A stretch of 64,000 bases of DNA, taken from contig CAJUQP010000007.1 in NCBI GenBank assembly GCA_910588245.1, forward strand, positions 1 to 64,000, read 5' to 3'. The translations under genes were made by a program, and so were the position numbers. The notes under the pieces were generated by a model. That model was given only the letters and a program-made list of their open reading frames with translations, made no database searches and was not told the origin of the DNA. Source of the DNA: an uncultured Muribaculaceae bacterium (lineage in GTDB: Bacteria > Bacteroidota > Bacteroidia > Bacteroidales > Muribaculaceae). Positions 59,657 through 64,000 of this stretch are shown here, in pieces; position 1 is the first letter of the stretch; every line of letters starts with the position of its first letter.

Positions 59657-59978
59657 CAATATGAGGACAGCCGTTGGCCAGGTCGATCGCGCGGCGCAGG
59701 AGCCTGAGCTCCCTCTTCGTTTCCTGCAGTTCCCTGCGTGTCGCGTTAAGTTCATCCTTCAATGGATTTACGATATTCTCCACCAGTACCCGGGTGGCGC
59801 TTTCCGAGTTCGTGATCCTTATGCTCTCGGCTGCCGCACGCGCGCTCTCAGCCTGCGCCTGGGCCTGCGCCGCCTCCGCGTTGGCTTTCCTCAGTGTCGC
59901 CCGCAGGGTCACCAGCGCCACCACGAGGGCCACCATGCCGCCGCCGAATATCCAGTTCAAAATCTCGCTCGTCTGCAT
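59412..59978 (-). CDS. Membrane-anchored coiled-coil phage protein (spanin/holin-like)
   Basis: A 188-residue protein with an N-terminal membrane helix (WIFGGGMVALVVALVTLR) and a long coiled coil (residues 30-100, KANAEAAQAQAQAESARAAAES), then CPHIDDMGACPV. The C-terminal 60 residues overlap the u-spanin frame and look low-complexity. It may be the inner-membrane partner (Rz-like) of a lysis pair. Confidence 0.6.
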   Translation of the reverse strand: MQTSEILNWIFGGGMVALVVALVTLRATLRKANAEAAQAQAQAESARAAAESIRITNSESATRVLVENIVNPLKDELNATRRELQETKRELRLLRRAIDLANGCPHIDDMGACPVARGMRELTKSAERNGKARGGVGPGQPGGRLGDRDPPGGRKDGELEEREPQASGQGGDDPRDGGEADTAGSEPP

Positions 59979-60006
59979 GCCTGCCCGGATTCAGTCGGTT
60001 CTTGTA

Positions 60007-61074
60007 TTACTCTCCCCCCTGGGTCTGGGTGTCTGACTCCTGATTTCCCTGTCCACCGGTGCCCTGGTTCCCAGCCCCCTGGCCTCCGGACTCACCTTTG
60101 CCGGTTTCGGTATCCGTGGTCGCGGGCTTGAACACAGCCTTGGCCCCGCGGGTGTCGGCCACGACAAACTCCTCGCCGAAGGCGATGTTGGTGTCGGCCT
60201 TCATCAGCAGCTTGAAGAAATAGTACTCGCTGGCGTTGCTCAGCTTGTCGATCTGGATCACGCTCTCGTCATCCTGGAGGTTGACGGCGGCGAAAAGGTT
60301 GCCGTCGGCGTCGGGGGAGCACAGTGTCGCCACGATCACCCCCTCAGGCCAGCTTGCGACAACCTCGATCGGGATGTTCTTGTAGCTGTGCTTGTTGACC
60401 TCCGTCTCGTCCGAATGCTTGTTCTCGTAGGCCGTGAGCTCGTCATCATACTTGTCGAAGTCCTTCGGGCCCATGATGATCGTCAGGTTCGGGTTCTGGC
60501 GCATGGCCGTGGGGATGGCGTCGCGCACGGACCTCAGGGTCTTGAGCATCGTGGTGCAGCCGGTCGGATCAACTATGATGCACTCCGTGTCCTTGGCGGC
60601 CTGGGTCAGGATGCCGTCCATCAGATGCTCGTCATCCTTGTCGTCATTGACATATGTGCCGTTGACATAATGGTCTCCGAGCTCGAACTGCACCTGCTTC
60701 GACAGCGCCTCGAGAAGGGCGTTCTGTCCCTCGGGGGGCAGCTGTGAGAACACGAGGTTGCCTGTCGGCTGGAATGGGCGCCAGATGTTCTCGAACGTGC
60801 GGGGGTTAAACACGGTGAATGCCATGAAGTCCTTCGGGTCAAGCGATTTCTCGCTGTAGTTGAAATCACCCTTGCTGTCATCCAGCCCTGGATTCGGCTT
60901 GCGTTTCTGGAGCATCTTGCCGGTCTTGATCCTGGGCACGCTCACCTTTTTCTCGACCCCGGGGATCACCATGATGAGTCCCTTCCCCACAAGCTCGTTC
61001 CCTGTAGAGGCCTGGGTGAGGATCTTTTCAAGGACCTCACCGTTGTAATTGGTATTCTTTACTACTATCGCCAT
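60007..61074 (-). CDS. Major capsid protein (HK97-type)
   Basis: A 355-residue protein beginning MAIVVKNTNYNGEVLEKILT, with the E-loop and A-domain pattern of HK97-fold capsid proteins (VSVPRIKTGKMLQKRKPNPGL, FSQLPPEGQNALLEALSKQVQFELGDHYVNG, NIPIEVVASWPEGVIVAT). It has a Gly/Gln/Thr-rich low-complexity tail after residue 325. It follows the protease gene, as expected. Confidence 0.82.
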   Translation of the reverse strand: MAIVVKNTNYNGEVLEKILTQASTGNELVGKGLIMVIPGVEKKVSVPRIKTGKMLQKRKPNPGLDDSKGDFNYSEKSLDPKDFMAFTVFNPRTFENIWRPFQPTGNLVFSQLPPEGQNALLEALSKQVQFELGDHYVNGTYVNDDKDDEHLMDGILTQAAKDTECIIVDPTGCTTMLKTLRSVRDAIPTAMRQNPNLTIIMGPKDFDKYDDELTAYENKHSDETEVNKHSYKNIPIEVVASWPEGVIVATLCSPDADGNLFAAVNLQDDESVIQIDKLSNASEYYFFKLLMKADTNIAFGEEFVVADTRGAKAVFKPATTDTETGKGESGGQGAGNQGTGGQGNQESDTQTQGGE

Positions 61075-61092
61075 ATTATCTCTGTTTTATGG

Positions 61093-62139
61093 TTATCGTC
61101 TTTTCCTGCGGTTCTCGCGGATCTCCGCCATACGCTGGTTCCATGAGCCGCCGGTCTCGGGAGTCTTGAGTATGTCCTTCATCACGCTCCTGCGGGGGGT
61201 GAGCGCCTCGAGGGCCTTCTTGCCGGCCTCCATGTCCTGTTTGAGGATATTCTCGAACGTGGGGCGTGTCTGGGCGTTGATCCTCCCGTCCTGCTCGGCT
61301 GCGTCGAGCAGTTCCTTGCGCTTTGCCTCCTCGTCGGCCGCGGCCTTGTCCTCGAAGGTCTTCACCTTCGCCTTCAGACCGGCGTTCTCACTCTCCAGTC
61401 CGGCCACCTTCCCGGCCTCCGATTCGAGTTTGTCAAGCTCGGCCATAGCCTCCTTGTCGGTGGCGCAGTCCTTGAAGCGGGGACGCTTCTTAAGTTCTTC
61501 CAGATTCATGCTGTTGTCGTTTTGTGGCTCAGTGAGCCTGTTGTTGAATATTGTGTATATCTGTTCCGGGGTGCTTTCCGCAGGCACCGGTTCCGAATCA
61601 TATATCCCGTCGATGAAACCCAGGCGCAGCGCCTCGTCGGCCGTCAGCCAGTGGTCCTCGTTGTCGAAATAGCGGGCCTTGACCTCCTCCTTGTCCATCC
61701 CGAGACGTCCGGCGCATATCTCGCCTAAGGTGTCCTCCAGGCTCTCGATCTCATCGATGCATTTACGCATCTCCCTCTTGTTTCCGTAGCAGCCTCCGCT
61801 CACGCTGTGGAGCATCAGGCGGGCGTATCTGCTCATCTCCACGTGACGTCCGCAGAGGGCTATCACGCTGGCCATCGACGCGGCTATCCCGTCGACGTAT
61901 ATCCTGATGTCGGCCTTGCTACCCTTGAGTGCGTTGAATATGGCTATGCCGCTGTAGACGTCCCCTCCGTTGGAGTTGATCCTGACGTTGATCCGGCCGC
62001 CGTTCCTCTCAGCCTCGAGAAGCTCCGAGGCTATCCGGCCGCTGCTCACGTCGTAGCCGTCTCCTATGTCGCCGTAGAGAAAGATCGTACTCTCTCCGTC
62101 AATGTTGGTCTGTATGTTGAAAAATCTCTTCATGATCAC
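61093..62139 (-). CDS. ClpP-like head maturation protease fused to scaffold
   Basis: A 348-residue protein. Residues 10-200 are a ClpP-like protease: IFLYGDIGDG, RINSNGGDVYSGIAIFNAL, VDGIAASMASVIALCG (nucleophile Ser88), LMLHSVSGG (His111). Residues 211-348 are a coiled-coil scaffold beginning at an internal Met (MNLEELKKRPRFKD at 61509), with a further acid/alanine coiled region. This mirrors the lambda C/Nu3 plan. The start may be Met1 or Met3 (62139 or 62133). Confidence 0.88.
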   Translation of the reverse strand: MIMKRFFNIQTNIDGESTIFLYGDIGDGYDVSSGRIASELLEAERNGGRINVRINSNGGDVYSGIAIFNALKGSKADIRIYVDGIAASMASVIALCGRHVEMSRYARLMLHSVSGGCYGNKREMRKCIDEIESLEDTLGEICAGRLGMDKEEVKARYFDNEDHWLTADEALRLGFIDGIYDSEPVPAESTPEQIYTIFNNRLTEPQNDNSMNLEELKKRPRFKDCATDKEAMAELDKLESEAGKVAGLESENAGLKAKVKTFEDKAAADEEAKRKELLDAAEQDGRINAQTRPTFENILKQDMEAGKKALEALTPRRSVMKDILKTPETGGSWNQRMAEIRENRRKRR

Positions 62140-62219
62140 TTTCCGGGTTTCGCGCCTGTCATCCGCGTTTCCCGCTGCAAAGTTGTCACATTTCCACGGC
62201 CTGTGAAAACCCTGTTTTT

Positions 62220-62266
62220 ATGATGACGGGTTATGGCGTCATGATAACGCCGTAACCCGTCATCAT
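62220..62266. promoter_or_regulatory. Large 20-bp palindrome between divergent phage blocks
   Basis: ATGATGACGGGTTATGGCGT (62220-62239) pairs with the right arm 62247-62266 (reverse complement begins ATGATGACGGGTTACGGCGT; one mismatch), loop 7 nt. It lies between the divergent protease and terminase genes, both sides with -7-like CAACTTTG boxes (about 62173-62180 minus, 62300-62307 plus). Operator, pac/cos or cruciform site are possible. Confidence 0.7.
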
Positions 62267-62330
62267 GCTTTCTGCTTTTCCCCGAATCCTTTTTTCTGGC
62301 CAACTTTGCAGCTGTAAAACAATCGATTCT

Positions 62331-62774
62331 ATGGCAGATTTGACTATGAACCAGAAGAAGGAGTGGGCAAAGACCCTCTTCCTCCGCGAAAACCTCACCC
62401 AGCAGGAGATCGCCGACCGTGTCGGTGTCTCCCGGGTCACTGTCTCCAACTGGTCGCGTGCCGGAAAGTGGGAGGAGCAGAAGGCCGGTATCACGCTCAC
62501 CCGGCAGGAACAGGTGGCCAACCTCTACCGGCAGGTGGCGGAGATAAACCGCGCCATCGCCGCGCGTCCCGAAGGCGAACGCTACGCCACGTCAAAGGAG
62601 GCCGACATCCTCGGCAAGCTCGCGGCATCCATAGCCCGCATGGAGCAGGAGGTCGGTATCGCCGACAAGATATCCGTGCTCACCGACTTCATCAACTGGA
62701 TGCGGCCGGTCGACCTTGAGAAGGCCAAGGAGCTCACGCGCCTCGCCGATGCATATATAAAGGATAAACTGTAA
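62331..62774 (+). CDS. Terminase small subunit-like HTH protein
   Basis: Started at MADLTMNQKKEWAKTLFLRE (147 aa); the upstream in-frame extension is unlikely. The HTH is LTQQEIADRVGVSRVTVSNWSRAGKW, followed by a helical region and SIARMEQEVGIADKISVLTDFINW. It binds the packaging site. It is 13 bp upstream of the large subunit. Confidence 0.8.
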   Translation: MADLTMNQKKEWAKTLFLRENLTQQEIADRVGVSRVTVSNWSRAGKWEEQKAGITLTRQEQVANLYRQVAEINRAIAARPEGERYATSKEADILGKLAASIARMEQEVGIADKISVLTDFINWMRPVDLEKAKELTRLADAYIKDKL

Positions 62775-62787
62775 TACCTGAGCCATC

Positions 62788-64000
62788 ATGAGACAGTCTG
62801 ACAAGACAGCGCTCCTCGACTGGGAGAAATTCCGTGAGGATATCGCGAGGTCTACTCCGGTCGACCGCACAATGACCCATGCCGAGCGTGAGAAACACCG
62901 CCTGTGGCTTGAGGCGCGTCCGGTCGAGTGGATAAAGTTCTTTTTCCCGAATTACGCTAAGTATGAGTTCGCCCCCTTCCACCGCAAGGCCATCTCCCGC
63001 ATGATCTCCAATCCGGAATGGTTTGAGGTGCTCTCATGGAGCCGTGAGCTCGCGAAGTCGACGGTCACGATGTTCACTGTCCTCTACCTCGTGCTGACGG
63101 GACGCAAGCGCAACATCATACTCACCTCCAATTCCAAGGATAACGCCGTCCGTCTCCTGGCTCCCTACAGGGGGCAGCTCGAGGCCAACGGCAGGATCAT
63201 AGCCTACTACGGCAGACAGGAGACCCTCGGAACATGGACCGAGAGCGAGTTCACGACCAAGCAGGGGGCATCCTTCAGGGCCATCGGCGCCGGACAGTCC
63301 CCCCGTGGCTCCCGCAACGAGGCCGTCCGTCCTGACGTGCTGCTCGTGGATGATTTCGACACCGACGAGGACACCAAGAATCCCGACACCATCCAGAAAC
63401 GCTGGGAATGGTGGGAGAATGCCCTTTATCCGACACGCTCCATCTCCGAACCCACGCTCGTCATCTTCTGCGGCAATATCATCGCCCGCGACTGCTGCGT
63501 GGTTCGCGCCGGGGCAATGGCAGACCATTGGGATATCATAAACATACGCGACAAGAACGGCAGGTCTACATGGCCCGAGAAAAACTCGGAGCAGCACATA
63601 GACCGCACGCTCTCCAAGATCTCGCGCAAGGCCGCGCAGGGGGAGTATTTCAACAACCCCATATCGGAAGGCGAGGTGTTCCAGACCATCACCTACGGCA
63701 AGGTTCCCTCACTTAAGAAGTTCAGATTCCTGGTAATCTACGGCGACCCGTCGCCGGGCGAGAGCCGCGCGAAGAAGGGGAAGTCGTTCAAGGCTGTCTC
63801 CCTCCTGGGCAAGCTCGACGGGAAGCTCTACGTCATCGCCGAGCGCCTCGACAAGGCTCTCAACGCCGAGTTCATCGACTGGTATGTGCAGCTGCTCGAA
63901 TATGTAGGCGGCAAATGCCCCGTCTACTGCTACATGGAGAACAACAAGCTGCAGGATCCTTTCTTCCAGCAGGTGTTCCGTCCACTCGTGGCAAAGGTCC
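62788..64000 (+). CDS. Terminase large subunit, cut by the window end
   Basis: An open frame starts at ATG 62788 (MRQSDKTALLDWEKFREDIA) and runs to the end of the window with no stop (404 codons visible). The ATPase P-loop is SRELAKST, Walker B is VLLVDDFDTDED, and the nuclease region begins near VIYGDPSPGESRAK. It packages phage DNA. The rest, and the portal, lie beyond the window. Confidence 0.88.
   Translation, partial: MRQSDKTALLDWEKFREDIARSTPVDRTMTHAEREKHRLWLEARPVEWIKFFFPNYAKYEFAPFHRKAISRMISNPEWFEVLSWSRELAKSTVTMFTVLYLVLTGRKRNIILTSNSKDNAVRLLAPYRGQLEANGRIIAYYGRQETLGTWTESEFTTKQGASFRAIGAGQSPRGSRNEAVRPDVLLVDDFDTDEDTKNPDTIQKRWEWWENALYPTRSISEPTLVIFCGNIIARDCCVVRAGAMADHWDIINIRDKNGRSTWPEKNSEQHIDRTLSKISRKAAQGEYFNNPISEGEVFQTITYGKVPSLKKFRFLVIYGDPSPGESRAKKGKSFKAVSLLGKLDGKLYVIAERLDKALNAEFIDWYVQLLEYVGGKCPVYCYMENNKLQDPFFQQVFRPLVAKV

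Overview
The window reads as a chromosome segment of a gut-type Bacteroidales bacterium with an integrated tailed-phage genome at its right-hand end. The host call rests on a SusC/SusD/SusE-F locus, DUF4836 and DUF4919 proteins, a PorT-type barrel, BNR-4 and WG-repeat proteins, and promoters of the Bacteroidota type (TTTG, about 20 nt, TAnnTTTG). A Muribaculaceae-like host is my inference from gene style and G+C; it is not proven here.

Host part, left to right. Bases 841-8222 form one tight minus-strand operon of eight genes, nearly all with signal peptides or a lipobox: two small paralogues, a DUF6175-like protein, an unknown protein, a caspase-fold protease, a WG-repeat protein, another unknown and a PorT-type barrel, closed by a terminator. 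A pair of identical palindromes lies upstream. Then come a SlyD-like isomerase, DUF4919, an HDIG receptor (PgpH-like), Rel/SpoT with a small structured RNA just upstream, ribH, a TPR protein, a thioesterase, dciA, recF, upp, ribF and a HAD phosphatase. Divergently follow pfkA and a two-gene unknown module. After that come tRNA-Tyr, an aminotransferase, a DUF4836 lipoprotein with an ABC ATPase/permease pair, a SusC-SusD-SusE/F-type locus, a REP-associated transposase flanked by its own palindromes, a BNR-4 lipoprotein and cysE.

Bases 40257-40740 hold a nested inverted-repeat element, a spaced motif array and a terminator, and probably mark the prophage edge. From 40754 the phage carries a Dam-like methylase, a thymidylate-synthase-family protein with the residue change typical of dCMP enzymes, a small HTH-like protein and a strongly structured RNA. 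A roughly 19-kb late block is read leftward from 62139: head protease/scaffold, capsid, spanin-like genes, a major tail protein with a BACON-like domain, tail chaperones with a GGGAAAG frameshift site, tape measure, distal tail, tail hub, fibre-like proteins, a tandem array of six short tail-tip paralogues, and an amidase endolysin. A large palindrome at 62220-62266 separates this block from terminase small and large subunits read rightward off the window end. No integrase, repressor or portal is visible; they would lie beyond 64000.

The strongest candidates for undescribed biology are the exported caspase operon, the tail-tip cassette array with its conserved G7 linkers, the structured RNA at 42644-42779, and the dCMP-type thymidylate synthase homologue.
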